Positions 7,886 to 14,370 are shown, counted from the first letter of the stretch. The stretch is 16,281 bases of DNA from DATBAK01 sp036787815 (GCA_036787815.1 DAIQOP010000066.1:1-16281), one strand, 5' to 3'. Numbers and translations are program-made. Notes: generated by a model from the letters alone, not told the origin.

Positions 7886-7909
7886 CGACTCCCGGAAGCC
7901 AGCTACCCG
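7879..7909 (+). terminator. Intercistronic hairpin after the binding-protein gene
   Basis: Perfect 8-bp arms, cgggtagc (7879-7886) and gctacccg (7902-7909), flank a 15-base loop; the TAG stop codon is inside the first arm. There is no T-tract, and the permease ribosome binding site follows at 7915. Its position suggests a partial terminator or 3'-protecting hairpin that keeps binding-protein mRNA above permease mRNA, as in other importer operons. Confidence 0.5.
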
Positions 7910-7930
7910 AGGACGGAGGAGACCGACGGC

Positions 7931-9949
7931 GTGGCCGATCTGATCAGCGCGGTCCTCCGTGGGATGACGTTCGGGAGCATCTACGGGCTCCTCGCGGTCG
8001 GGCTCGTGCTCACCTTCAAGACGTCGGGCGTGTTCAACCTCGCCTACGGCGCGCAGGCGTTCACCACCGCCGCGGTCTACTTCGACACGCGGATCCGACA
8101 CCACTGGCCGATCCCGTTCGCGCTCCTGCTCGCGGTCGTGATCGTGGCGCCGCTGACCGGGTTCGTGCTCGACCGGCTGCTGTTCCGGTATCTGCGCAAT
8201 GCGTCGTCGACCGCCCGCCTCGTGACGGTGCTCGGGCTCCTCGTCGCGATCCCGCAGGCCGTCGATCTGTGGTTCGGTTCGGCCAACTCCAGCGCGACCG
8301 GCGTGGTACCCGACGGGTTGAAGGTCTACAACCCGATGACGGGCGTGTTCCTCTACCGCGACGACATCGCCACGATCGTCATCACCATCCTCATCGTGAT
8401 CGGGCTGGGGGTGCTGTTCCGATCGACCGCGCTCGGGTTGCGCATGCGGGCCGTGGTCGAGAGCTCCCGCATGACCGAGCTCGCCGGGGTGAACGCCGAG
8501 CTCGTGAGCACGAGCTCGTGGATGCTCGCGAGCTTCATCGCCGGGCTCTCGGGTGTGCTGATCGCGCCGGCGCTGTCGCAGGTGAACAACGTCTTCTTCA
8601 CGCCCTTGGTGGTCGCCGCGATCTCGGCCGCGGTGCTGGCGTCGCTCTCGAGCATCCCCATCGCGTTCGCGGGCGGGCTGGGGCTCGGCGTGCTCCAGCA
8701 GATCCTGTCGATCTACCTGCCCACCAACAGCGTCCTCGCCACGAACCTCCGCCCCTCGCTGCCGTTCGTCGTGCTGTTCGCGATCTTGATCTTCTCGCCG
8801 GGCCTGCGGAACCGACGCGATCTCGCCGACCCGCTCGCCGGCGTGGCGCCACCGCCACCGCAGCCGATCGCGAGGGAACGCAGCCGTGAGCTGACCATCG
8901 GCATCCGCGGGTGGTGGACGGTGGTGCTCGGGCTGGTCGGCTACTACATCTTCTTCCACGCGAGCGCGAACCACGTGACCGACATGCAGCAAGCGGTGAT
9001 CTTCGCGATCATCTTCTGCTCGATCGTCGTGATCACCGGGATGGCCGGAGAGATCTCGCTGTGCCAGGCCACCTTCGCGGGCATCGGTGGGTTCGTCACC
9101 TTCCAGCTCTCGACGTCGCAGGGTATGTCGGTGCTCGTCGCGATCCTGATCGGCGCCGCGGTCGCGGCGGTGGCGGGCGCGCTCCTGGCGATTCCGGTGC
9201 TGCGATTGGGGGGGATCTACCTCTCGCTCGCGACGCTCGCGTTCGCGTTGTTCTTCGAGAACGTGATGGTGAAGTTCTCGTGGGTGTCGGGTGCCCCTTC
9301 GCCGCCCCCGATCCCGCGGCCGCAACTCGGCAGCATCGACTTCGCCAACGAGAAGAGCTTCCTCGTGCTCTGCATCGTCCTGCTCCTGATCGTCGGCGGC
9401 GCGCTCACGCTCGTGCGCAACGGCACCACCGGCCGCGTGCTCGCCGCGCTGCGGGGGAGCGAGGTCGCCGCGGCGTCGATCGGCATCAACGGGGCGCGGT
9501 CCCGGATCGTCGCGTTCGCGTTGTCGGCCGCGATCGCCGGTCTCGGCGGAGGTCTGCTCGCGACGTGCAACACGCAGGTGAACTTCCAGACCAACTACGC
9601 GACCGAGTTCGGTCTGCTCTGGATCGTGATCGTCGTGAGCCTCGGATCGCGCACGTTCGAAGGCGCGCTGCAGGCTGCCGCCGGGTACATCTTCTTCCCG
9701 CTGCTGATCCTGAGCCAGGCGGGCCCGTGGATCGTGAACCACGTGCAGCCCTGGTACCACCTCAACGTGTTGCCGGTCGGGCTCCAGGCGATCTTCTTCG
9801 GTGTCGGCGCGCTCACGTACGCGAAGCACCCGGAAGGGTTGCTCGAGTTCAACACCCGCAAGTCGCTGGTGAAGACCCAGGCCCGCATCGACAAGTTCAA
9901 GGAGCGACGGGCGCTGCGGAAGTTGGCGGCCGCGGAGGCCGTGCCATGA
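7931..9949 (+). CDS. Fused LivH-LivM ABC importer permease
   Basis: 672 residues, about twice a single Liv permease. Residues 1-295 are LivH-like: FGSIYGLLAVGLVLTFKTSGVFNLAYG at the start and an EAA-type loop at 168-188 (LGLRMRAVVESSRMTELAG). A Pro-rich linker (about 296-325, APPPPQP) leads into a LivM-like half: TGMAGEISLCQATFAGIGG (369-387), LRLGGIYLSLATLAFAL (424-440) and a second coupling loop at about 501-520 (GRVLAALRGSEVAAASIGIN). Both halves look complete, so one polypeptide could supply the whole membrane pore. A basic cytoplasmic tail (643-670) ends it. The GTG at 7931 has GGAGGAG nine bases upstream. Its stop overlaps the next start as ATGA, implying coupled translation with LivG. 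Such fusions occur in actinobacteria; ligand unknown. Confidence 0.93.
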   Translation: MADLISAVLRGMTFGSIYGLLAVGLVLTFKTSGVFNLAYGAQAFTTAAVYFDTRIRHHWPIPFALLLAVVIVAPLTGFVLDRLLFRYLRNASSTARLVTVLGLLVAIPQAVDLWFGSANSSATGVVPDGLKVYNPMTGVFLYRDDIATIVITILIVIGLGVLFRSTALGLRMRAVVESSRMTELAGVNAELVSTSSWMLASFIAGLSGVLIAPALSQVNNVFFTPLVVAAISAAVLASLSSIPIAFAGGLGLGVLQQILSIYLPTNSVLATNLRPSLPFVVLFAILIFSPGLRNRRDLADPLAGVAPPPPQPIARERSRELTIGIRGWWTVVLGLVGYYIFFHASANHVTDMQQAVIFAIIFCSIVVITGMAGEISLCQATFAGIGGFVTFQLSTSQGMSVLVAILIGAAVAAVAGALLAIPVLRLGGIYLSLATLAFALFFENVMVKFSWVSGAPSPPPIPRPQLGSIDFANEKSFLVLCIVLLLIVGGALTLVRNGTTGRVLAALRGSEVAAASIGINGARSRIVAFALSAAIAGLGGGLLATCNTQVNFQTNYATEFGLLWIVIVVSLGSRTFEGALQAAAGYIFFPLLILSQAGPWIVNHVQPWYHLNVLPVGLQAIFFGVGALTYAKHPEGLLEFNTRKSLVKTQARIDKFKERRALRKLAAAEAVP

Positions 9950-10704
9950 GCCTGCTCGAGGCGAAGGAGATCACCAAGCGCTTCGCGGGGATCACCGCGC
10001 TCGATCAGGTAAGCATCGACGTCGAGCCGGGGGAGATCGTCGGGTTGATCGGCCCGAACGGCGCCGGCAAGACCACGTTCTTCAACTGCCTGCTCGGGAT
10101 GCTCAAGCCCGACGAGGGATCGGTGCGCTTCGACGGTCACGACCTCACGCGCGTGCCGACGCATCGCCGCGCCCGGCTCGGGATCGGGCGCACCTTCCAA
10201 CGCATCGAGCTGTTCGCCGAGATGACACCGCGTGAGCACCTGCTGGTCGCCGAACGGGTGCGGCGCGGCGACGGCGCGCTCTGGAAAGACCTGCTCGGTC
10301 GCGGCCGCCCGAAGGCCGACGAGCTCGCGCGCGTCGAGGAGACCATTGCGCTCCTCGGGCTCGACGACGTCGCCGACCGCCCGATCGAGGCGCTCAGCCT
10401 CGGCCGCGGTCGCGTGGTCGAGGTCGGCCGGGCGTTGATGACCCAGCCGTCGTTGCTCCTCCTCGACGAGCCGTCGTCGGGCCTCGACCACCACGAGACG
10501 CTGGAGCTGGCGAACAAGTTGCGTGAGGTCAACGAGAAGCGCGGCGCGGCGATCCTTCTCGTCGAGCACGACGTCGAGATGGTGCGCAGCCTGGTGACGC
10601 GCGTGTTCGTGCTCGACTTCGGCACGCTGATCGCGAGCGGGCCCACCGACGAAGTGTTCGCGCAGGCCGCCGTGCGGCGGGCCTACCTCGGAGACGTCCG
10701 GTGA
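9946..10704 (+). CDS. livG: LivG-type ABC importer ATPase
   Basis: 252 residues. Motifs in order: Walker A GPNGAGKTT (36-44), Q-loop Gln85 (GRTFQR), signature LSLGRGR (150-156), Walker B LLLLDE with Asp174-Glu175, and switch His208 (VEHD). The protein energises the permease from the cytoplasmic side as a heterodimer with LivF. The signature deviates from LSGGQ; LivG proteins commonly have LSYGQ, so the Gly is kept but the Gln is Arg here. The ATG at 9946 overlaps the permease stop by four bases and has GGAGG seven bases upstream (9934-9938). The extended segment between Q-loop and signature (around GDGALWKDLLGRGRPKA) is LivG-like. The symbol is by family; the substrate need not be leucine. 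Confidence 0.93.
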   Translation: MSLLEAKEITKRFAGITALDQVSIDVEPGEIVGLIGPNGAGKTTFFNCLLGMLKPDEGSVRFDGHDLTRVPTHRRARLGIGRTFQRIELFAEMTPREHLLVAERVRRGDGALWKDLLGRGRPKADELARVEETIALLGLDDVADRPIEALSLGRGRVVEVGRALMTQPSLLLLDEPSSGLDHHETLELANKLREVNEKRGAAILLVEHDVEMVRSLVTRVFVLDFGTLIASGPTDEVFAQAAVRRAYLGDVR

Positions 10705-11459
10705 CGGCGGCCAACGGCGGGGCCGACGCGAACGGCGCCGCGGTGCCACTCCTGGAGCTGCGAGACGTGGAGGCCGGGTACGGGCCGTTCAAGGCCCTGT
10801 TCGGCATCAGCTTCTCGGTCGCGCGTGGTCGGGTGCTCACGCTGCTCGGCAGCAACGGATCGGGCAAGACGACGATCGCGCGGGTGTGCTCCGGTCTGGT
10901 CGAGCCGAGCGCCGGCGACGTGCTCTTCGACGGCACGGTGATGACCGGGCGCCACGCGTACGAATACGCGCGCGCGGGCGTGACCCACGCCCCCGAAGGC
11001 CGTTCGGTGTTCGCGTCGCTCACGGTTCGGGAGAACCTCGAGCTCGCGCTCGTGCGGAGCCGGGGCAAGCACGGAGTGACCGCCGCGCTGGCCGAGGCCT
11101 ACGAGCTGTTCCCGCGCCTCGGCGACCGCCACCGGCAGCTGGCCGGCACGCTCTCGGGTGGCGAGCAGCGGATGCTCTCGCTGGCTCGGGTGCTCATCGA
11201 CAAGCCCCGCCTCCTGATCGCCGACGAGCTGTCGCTCGGGCTCGCGCCGATCATCGTCGACGAGGTGTACGTGACGCTGGGCACGATCCGCGATGCCGGC
11301 ACCACGTTGCTGATCGTCGAACAGCACGTGGGCCACGCGCTCGGGATCGCCGACGACGTCATCGTGCTGGTGAAGGGCGAGATCTCGTATTTCGGCCCGG
11401 TCGCGGAGCTCGGCGACCTCACGGAGCGCCTGCTCGCGGGCGGCGCGCCACCCGCGTAG
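10701..11459 (+). CDS. livF: LivF-type ABC importer ATPase
   Basis: 252 residues. Walker A GSNGSGKTT (50-58), the LivF hallmark PEGR (98-101) in the Q-loop to signature region, signature LSGGEQ (151-156), Walker B LLIADE (171-176) followed by LSLGLAP, and switch His209 (VEQH). It should pair with LivG under the fused permease. The GTG at 10701 overlaps the LivG stop as GTGA and has GGAG seven bases upstream. This start gives an N-terminal extension of about 15 Ala/Gly/Asn-rich residues. A later GTG at 10743 would remove it, but would leave a gap and lose the Shine-Dalgarno, so I keep 10701. It is the last gene of the importer operon and converges on a TetR regulator eight bases away. Confidence 0.93.
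   Translation: MTAANGGADANGAAVPLLELRDVEAGYGPFKALFGISFSVARGRVLTLLGSNGSGKTTIARVCSGLVEPSAGDVLFDGTVMTGRHAYEYARAGVTHAPEGRSVFASLTVRENLELALVRSRGKHGVTAALAEAYELFPRLGDRHRQLAGTLSGGEQRMLSLARVLIDKPRLLIADELSLGLAPIIVDEVYVTLGTIRDAGTTLLIVEQHVGHALGIADDVIVLVKGEISYFGPVAELGDLTERLLAGGAPPA
11436..11455. terminator. Weak GC hairpin at the end of livF
   Basis: Arms gcgggcgg and the imperfect complement ending in cccgc (one C-A mismatch) lie within the last codons of livF, just before the convergent stop pair at 11459/11468. The loop is minimal and no T-tract follows. It may help end both convergent transcripts, but such GC hairpins are frequent by chance in this DNA. Confidence 0.2.
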
Positions 11460-11467
11460 CCGGTCGG

Positions 11468-12157
11468 TCAGCGCGTCGAGCCGCAGATCGCGGCGTGCGT
11501 GACCGTCGCGAGCGTGTCGATCATCGCATCGCGCTCGACGCGAACCTGGCGGGTCATCGCGTAGTAGTTGAGGCGTTCGATCATCGCCACGAGCGCGAGC
11601 GACGCCACCTGCGGGTCGATGCCGGCCGGCGGGTCACCTCCCGGCCCGCTCGTGCCGATGCGCTGTACGAGCACGCCGGCGAGATCCGCGATCAGGTCGT
11701 CGCCGAGGCGACCGGAGTTGCTGTCGCCGATCTCGGCTTCGGTCCAGGCGACGATCACGGGCCCGTACCGGTCGTAGAGCTCGCTGAAGCTCGTGACCCA
11801 CGCCCGCAGCGCGGCGAGGCCCGCGGGACCGGCCTCGAGCTTCGGGAACTCCTCGGCGAGCTCGTGCATCGACGATGCGACCTCGGAGGTGAGCGCCCCG
11901 AAGAGGTCTTCCTTGTTGGCGAAGTAGAGGTAGAAGGTGCCGTGCGACGTGCGCGCGAGCTTCACGACGTCGTCGACGCGGGCCGCGTGGTAGCCGCGGG
12001 TGGCGAACACCTGTGCCCCGGCATCCAGCAGCTTGCGCATCGTGCGCTGGCCGCGGGCCCGCAGCTCGCGGCCTTGGGCCGGCTTCCCCGTGCGCGGGCC
12101 CGGCTCGGCTTCGGGAGCGGGGCGTCGCCGCGCGCCCGACGTCGATGAGCGAGCCAC
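11468..12157 (-). CDS. TetR-family transcriptional regulator
   Basis: 229 residues. An Arg/Pro-rich, probably disordered leader (1-30) precedes the TetR DNA-binding domain (about 37-85). The helix-turn-helix runs through RVDDVVKLARTSHGTFYLYFANKEDLF, with the GTFYLYF recognition segment at 73-79. The C-terminal ligand/dimer domain (90-229) is generic, so the effector cannot be inferred. TetR proteins usually repress nearby genes and are released by a small ligand; acyl-CoAs are a common choice beside beta-oxidation genes. It is divergent from the maoC-SDR operon across 107 bp containing two inverted repeats, and converges on livF. The GTG at 12157 has TAGCGT six bases upstream and a good -35, so a leaderless autoregulated gene is likely. 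Confidence 0.92.
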   Translation of the reverse strand: MARSSTSGARRRPAPEAEPGPRTGKPAQGRELRARGQRTMRKLLDAGAQVFATRGYHAARVDDVVKLARTSHGTFYLYFANKEDLFGALTSEVASSMHELAEEFPKLEAGPAGLAALRAWVTSFSELYDRYGPVIVAWTEAEIGDSNSGRLGDDLIADLAGVLVQRIGTSGPGGDPPAGIDPQVASLALVAMIERLNYYAMTRQVRVERDAMIDTLATVTHAAICGSTR

Positions 12158-12163
12158 CCCGCC

Positions 12164-12192
12164 ACGCTACGCAACCCCGACACCCGTGTCAC
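12164..12192 (-). promoter_or_regulatory. Promoter of the tetR gene
   Basis: On the minus strand: -35 GTGACA (12187-12192, five of six to TTGACA), a 17-base spacer, -10 TAGCGT (12164-12169), then six bases and the GTG at 12157. This is the most complete promoter in the window and supports both the start choice and leaderless translation. Confidence 0.62.
12179..12190. promoter_or_regulatory. Candidate operator overlapping the tetR -35
   Basis: Inverted repeat gacac-cc-gtgtc (five-base arms). Its right arm overlaps the -35 hexamer of the tetR promoter, where a bound repressor would block RNA polymerase. Autoregulation is inferred from position; no binding evidence is available. Confidence 0.33.
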
Positions 12193-12226
12193 GTTCCGAG
12201 ACCTGCAGCCTCCGGCGACGGCCGGT

Positions 12227-12232
12227 TACCAT
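12227..12232 (+). promoter_or_regulatory. Candidate -10 of the maoC-SDR operon
   Basis: TACCAT (TANNNT type) would put the RNA start near 12239, leaving a leader of about 26 bases with GAGGAG (12253-12258) six bases before the GTG at 12265. No good -35 is visible, which could mean activator dependence or a wrong call. Confidence 0.33.
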
Positions 12233-12248
12233 CTGACGCCGTCGTCAG
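12233..12248. promoter_or_regulatory. Candidate TetR operator over the maoC transcription start
   Basis: Perfect six-base arms ctgacg (12233-12238) and cgtcag (12243-12248) with a four-base centre ccgt. It lies immediately after the -10-like hexamer and before the ribosome binding site, a classic repressor position. It differs in sequence from the repeat at 12179-12190, so one of the two may be fortuitous. Confidence 0.42.
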
Positions 12249-12264
12249 TTACGAGGAGACCAGC

Positions 12265-12675
12265 GTGACCTCGAGCACCTCCGTCGCCGTGGGCCAGCAG
12301 CGCGAGCAGGCCTTCGATCCGCTCACCCGCACGATGTTCGTGCGCTACGCAGGCGCGTCGGGCGACTTCAACCCGATGCACCACGACGACACGATCGCGG
12401 CCCAGGTGGGCAATCCGTCGGTGTTCGGCCACGGCATGCTGTCGATGGGGCTCGCGGCGCGGGTCGTGAAGGACTGGTTCGGCCCGGAGGCGATCCGTGT
12501 GCTGAAGGTGCGCTTCGCGAAGCAGGTGTGGCCCGGCGACGTGCTCACGTGTGTCGCGACCGTCACCGGAACGCGCGAAGAGAACGGCGAGACGCTCGTC
12601 GATCTCGACCTCGCGGTGACGAACCAGAACGGCGACCGCGCGATCACGGGTTCCGCGACCGCCGTGGCGTCGTAG
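12265..12675 (+). CDS. MaoC-like (R)-specific enoyl-CoA hydratase
   Basis: 136 residues, a single hot-dog domain. The hydratase-2 motif is YAGASGDFNPMHHDD (28-42), with Asp34 and His39 as the expected catalytic pair, and FGHGMLSMG follows as usual. These enzymes hydrate trans-2-enoyl-CoA to (R)-3-hydroxyacyl-CoA in beta-oxidation or related pathways. The GTG at 12265 is chosen for its GAGGAG six bases upstream; the frame stays open far upstream, but that part is Arg/Pro-rich and covers the tetR promoter. The next gene, an MFE-2-like SDR eight bases downstream, would oxidise the (R)-3-hydroxyacyl-CoA product, so the two form a split version of the multifunctional enzyme type 2. Substrate chain (fatty acid, steroid side chain, other) is not determinable. 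Confidence 0.92.
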   Translation: MTSSTSVAVGQQREQAFDPLTRTMFVRYAGASGDFNPMHHDDTIAAQVGNPSVFGHGMLSMGLAARVVKDWFGPEAIRVLKVRFAKQVWPGDVLTCVATVTGTREENGETLVDLDLAVTNQNGDRAITGSATAVAS

Positions 12676-12683
12676 CGCGCACG

Positions 12684-13580
12684 ATGGGGCTTCTCGACGG
12701 ACGGGTCGCGGTGGTCACCGGATCCGGGCGCGGCATCGGGCGCGAGTTCGCGCTCTGCTTCGCGCGTGAGGGTGCGCACGTGGTCGTGAACGACGTCGGC
12801 GTGGCGCTCGACGGGCGGGGCACCGAAGACGACCCGGCTGCGCAGGTGTGCCGCGAGATCGAAGCGTTCGGCGGTGCCGCGGTGCCCAACTACGACTCTG
12901 TCTCCGATTTCGACGACGCCGGGAGCATCGTCGCGTCGGCGGTCGACAACTTCGGCACGATCGACATCCTGGTGAACAACGCGGGCATCGTGCGCGACCG
13001 GACGCTCGTGAAGATGGACGAGACCGACTTCGACTCGGTCATCGCGGTGCACCTGAAGGGCGCGTTCAACTGCGCCCGCCACGCGTCTCCGATCATGAAG
13101 GATCGCGGCTACGGGCGGATCGTCAACATCACCTCGTCGGCGGGCCTCCGGGGCAACTTCGGGCAGACCAACTACGGCGCCGCGAAGGCCGGGATCATGG
13201 GCATGACCTTCGTGTGGGCGCTCGAGCTCGGTCGCTACGGCATCACCGTGAACGCGGTCGCGCCTTCGGGTGCGACGCGCATGACCGCGTCGCTCTTCGA
13301 GAAGTCGGGGGAGGCGCCGCCGCCAGAGGAGAACCCGGCGTTGAACGCGCCCCTCGTCGCGTATCTCGCATCGGAAGGCGCCGGTCACGTGAACGGTCAG
13401 ATCCTCGGCCGAACCGAGTTCGGCTACACCCTCTTCCAGCATCCCAAGCAGATCGCGTGGATGTGGAAAGACGGCGGGTTCACCCCGGGCGAGGTCGCCG
13501 CGAACTTCGATCGCATCCTCGGCCAGCATCTCCAGCCCGTGGGCATGGCGATGCCGAAGTCGATGGAGCGCAAGAGCTGA
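12684..13580 (+). CDS. Short-chain dehydrogenase, MFE-2-like 3-hydroxyacyl-CoA dehydrogenase
   Basis: 298 residues. NAD(P)-binding TGSGRGIG (12-19), NNAG (98-101), catalytic Ser151 (NITSSAG) and Tyr164-x3-Lys168 (NYGAAKAG) are all present. The long loop VVVNDVGVALDGRGTEDDPAAQV after beta-strand 2 is typical of the dehydrogenase part of peroxisomal multifunctional enzyme type 2 and its bacterial relatives, as is the extended C-terminus after Gly-His-Val-Asn-Gly. It most likely oxidises (R)-3-hydroxyacyl-CoA to the ketoacyl-CoA, working after the MaoC hydratase. No clear Shine-Dalgarno precedes the ATG at 12684; it lies eight bases after the maoC stop, so coupled translation is likely. Its own stop overlaps the next gene as CTGA. 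Confidence 0.92.
   Translation: MGLLDGRVAVVTGSGRGIGREFALCFAREGAHVVVNDVGVALDGRGTEDDPAAQVCREIEAFGGAAVPNYDSVSDFDDAGSIVASAVDNFGTIDILVNNAGIVRDRTLVKMDETDFDSVIAVHLKGAFNCARHASPIMKDRGYGRIVNITSSAGLRGNFGQTNYGAAKAGIMGMTFVWALELGRYGITVNAVAPSGATRMTASLFEKSGEAPPPEENPALNAPLVAYLASEGAGHVNGQILGRTEFGYTLFQHPKQIAWMWKDGGFTPGEVAANFDRILGQHLQPVGMAMPKSMERKS
13565..13579 (+). promoter_or_regulatory. Ribosome binding site supporting a CTG start
   Basis: GGAG at 13565-13568 is eight bases before CTG at 13577, which overlaps the SDR stop codon as CTGA. The other in-operon junctions here are ATGA (9946) and GTGA (10701) with a seven-base spacing, so the layout is the same except for the start base. No ATG or GTG exists in this frame near the site until 13613. 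Confidence 0.5.
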
Positions 13581-14218
13581 CCTTTCCCTTCGGTCTCGGC
13601 GTCGTCGACGTCGTGTACGCGCGATGGCCGACCATCGAGGCGCGCGCCGAGCGGGCGCGCGACGACGGGTTCGAGCACATCGATCCGCTCGTGGGCACCG
13701 ACCCCGATTCGCTCGTGCTGCCGATCGGGTGCCCGACGGCGTTCCCGCGAACGCAGGCCGGTTGGTGCTCGACGCCGGCACCCGCCGACGGGCCCGGCCG
13801 CTGGGAGAAGACGGTCGAGCGTTTCCGCGCCGCGCCCGGGTGCCTGATGGAGCCGTGGGCGGGGTCGGTCGTCGGTTCGACGGAGCGGGTGCTCGCGATG
13901 CTCGACGAGGTGCCGGGGCTCGAGCTCCTCGTCGACACGGGGCACGTGGCCGATTGGGGCGGCGACCCCCTCGAGCTGCTGCCCTACGCGCGGCACGTGC
14001 AGCTGCGCCAGGGCACGGCGGGTTCGACCCAGCTCCACGTCGACGACCCGCGGGGCCGTGTCGACTTCGACGGGGTCGTGGCGCGGCTCCAGGTGCTCGG
14101 CTTCACGGGGAAGTGCTCGGTCGAGTACTTCGACCTCCCCGAGCAGGGCTGGCCGCTCGACGACCCGCGCGCGTGGGCTCTCGACCTCGCCGGGCGGTTA
14201 CGCGGCACGGGCACGTAG
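13577..14218 (+). CDS. Small TIM-barrel sugar-phosphate isomerase/epimerase-like protein
   Basis: 213 residues from the CTG. Candidate metal ligands follow the xylose-isomerase-like/AP-endonuclease-2 order: Glu92 (CLMEPWAG), Asp120 and His123 (LLVDTGHVADWG), His140 (ARHVQLRQG) and Glu183 (CSVEYFDLPE). Family members isomerise or epimerise sugars and polyol derivatives. At 213 residues it is shorter than the usual 250-300, with a compressed region between residues 45 and 75. The first beta-strand (FGLGVVDVVYA, 5-15) is needed for the barrel and is lost if translation begins at the GTG 13613, which also lacks a Shine-Dalgarno. CTG with GGAG eight bases upstream is therefore preferred. Its place at the end of a beta-oxidation-type operon is unexpected; the true substrate is unknown. 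Confidence 0.78.
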   Translation: MTFPFGLGVVDVVYARWPTIEARAERARDDGFEHIDPLVGTDPDSLVLPIGCPTAFPRTQAGWCSTPAPADGPGRWEKTVERFRAAPGCLMEPWAGSVVGSTERVLAMLDEVPGLELLVDTGHVADWGGDPLELLPYARHVQLRQGTAGSTQLHVDDPRGRVDFDGVVARLQVLGFTGKCSVEYFDLPEQGWPLDDPRAWALDLAGRLRGTGT

Positions 14219-14268
14219 GAGCGAGCACGCCTCGAGCCCGTCGGCGCCGCTCACACTCACGGTCCGGT

Positions 14269-14289
14269 CATGATGCTCCCGTCATCATG
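14269..14289. repeat. Inverted repeat in the gap before the hydroxyacid dehydrogenase gene
   Basis: Seven-base arms catgatg (14269-14275) and catcatg (14283-14289) flank a seven-base spacer. The arms are AT-richer than the surroundings, which fits a protein-binding site more than a terminator. It is about 150 bases upstream of the 14436 start, so any link to that gene is a guess. Apart from this and the hairpin below, the 217-bp gap shows no gene. Confidence 0.35.
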
Positions 14290-14334
14290 GATCGTTGATC
14301 GCCCGGTCGTCACACGACCCCAGAGGCGAGTCGT

Positions 14335-14370
14335 CGACAAGGCCTCGGCAACGGCGCCGGGGCCTCGTCG
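14335..14370 (+). terminator. Long GC hairpin between the SDR operon and the hydroxyacid dehydrogenase
   Basis: Positions 14335-14349 pair with 14356-14370: 15 positions with one A-C mismatch and one T-G wobble, leaving a six-base loop (aacggc). It is the longest stem I can find in an intergenic region here. No T-tract follows, so it would be a non-canonical terminator for the maoC-SDR-epimerase transcript. It also lies upstream of the 14424 promoter and could insulate it. Confidence 0.42.

Noticed and set aside
6473..9829. Minus-strand open frame of over 1100 codons antisense to the importer genes
   Set aside because: Composition is Arg/His/Glu/Asp-rich with no recognisable domain, and it lies opposite two genes with clear family motifs. 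Long antisense frames are expected in very GC-rich codon-biased DNA.
12013..12264. N-terminal extension of MaoC in the same open frame
   Set aside because: It would be Arg/Pro-rich, run across the tetR coding region and promoter, and bypass the well-placed GAGGAG before GTG 12265.
12848..13576. N-terminal extension of the TIM-barrel protein through the SDR gene in another frame
   Set aside because: The translated extension is low-complexity Arg-rich sequence opposite clear SDR coding motifs; the barrel begins only at 13577.
12345..13781. Minus-strand 478-codon frame opposite maoC and the SDR
   Set aside because: Both plus-strand genes carry complete catalytic motifs; the antisense product is Arg/His-rich and unrecognisable.
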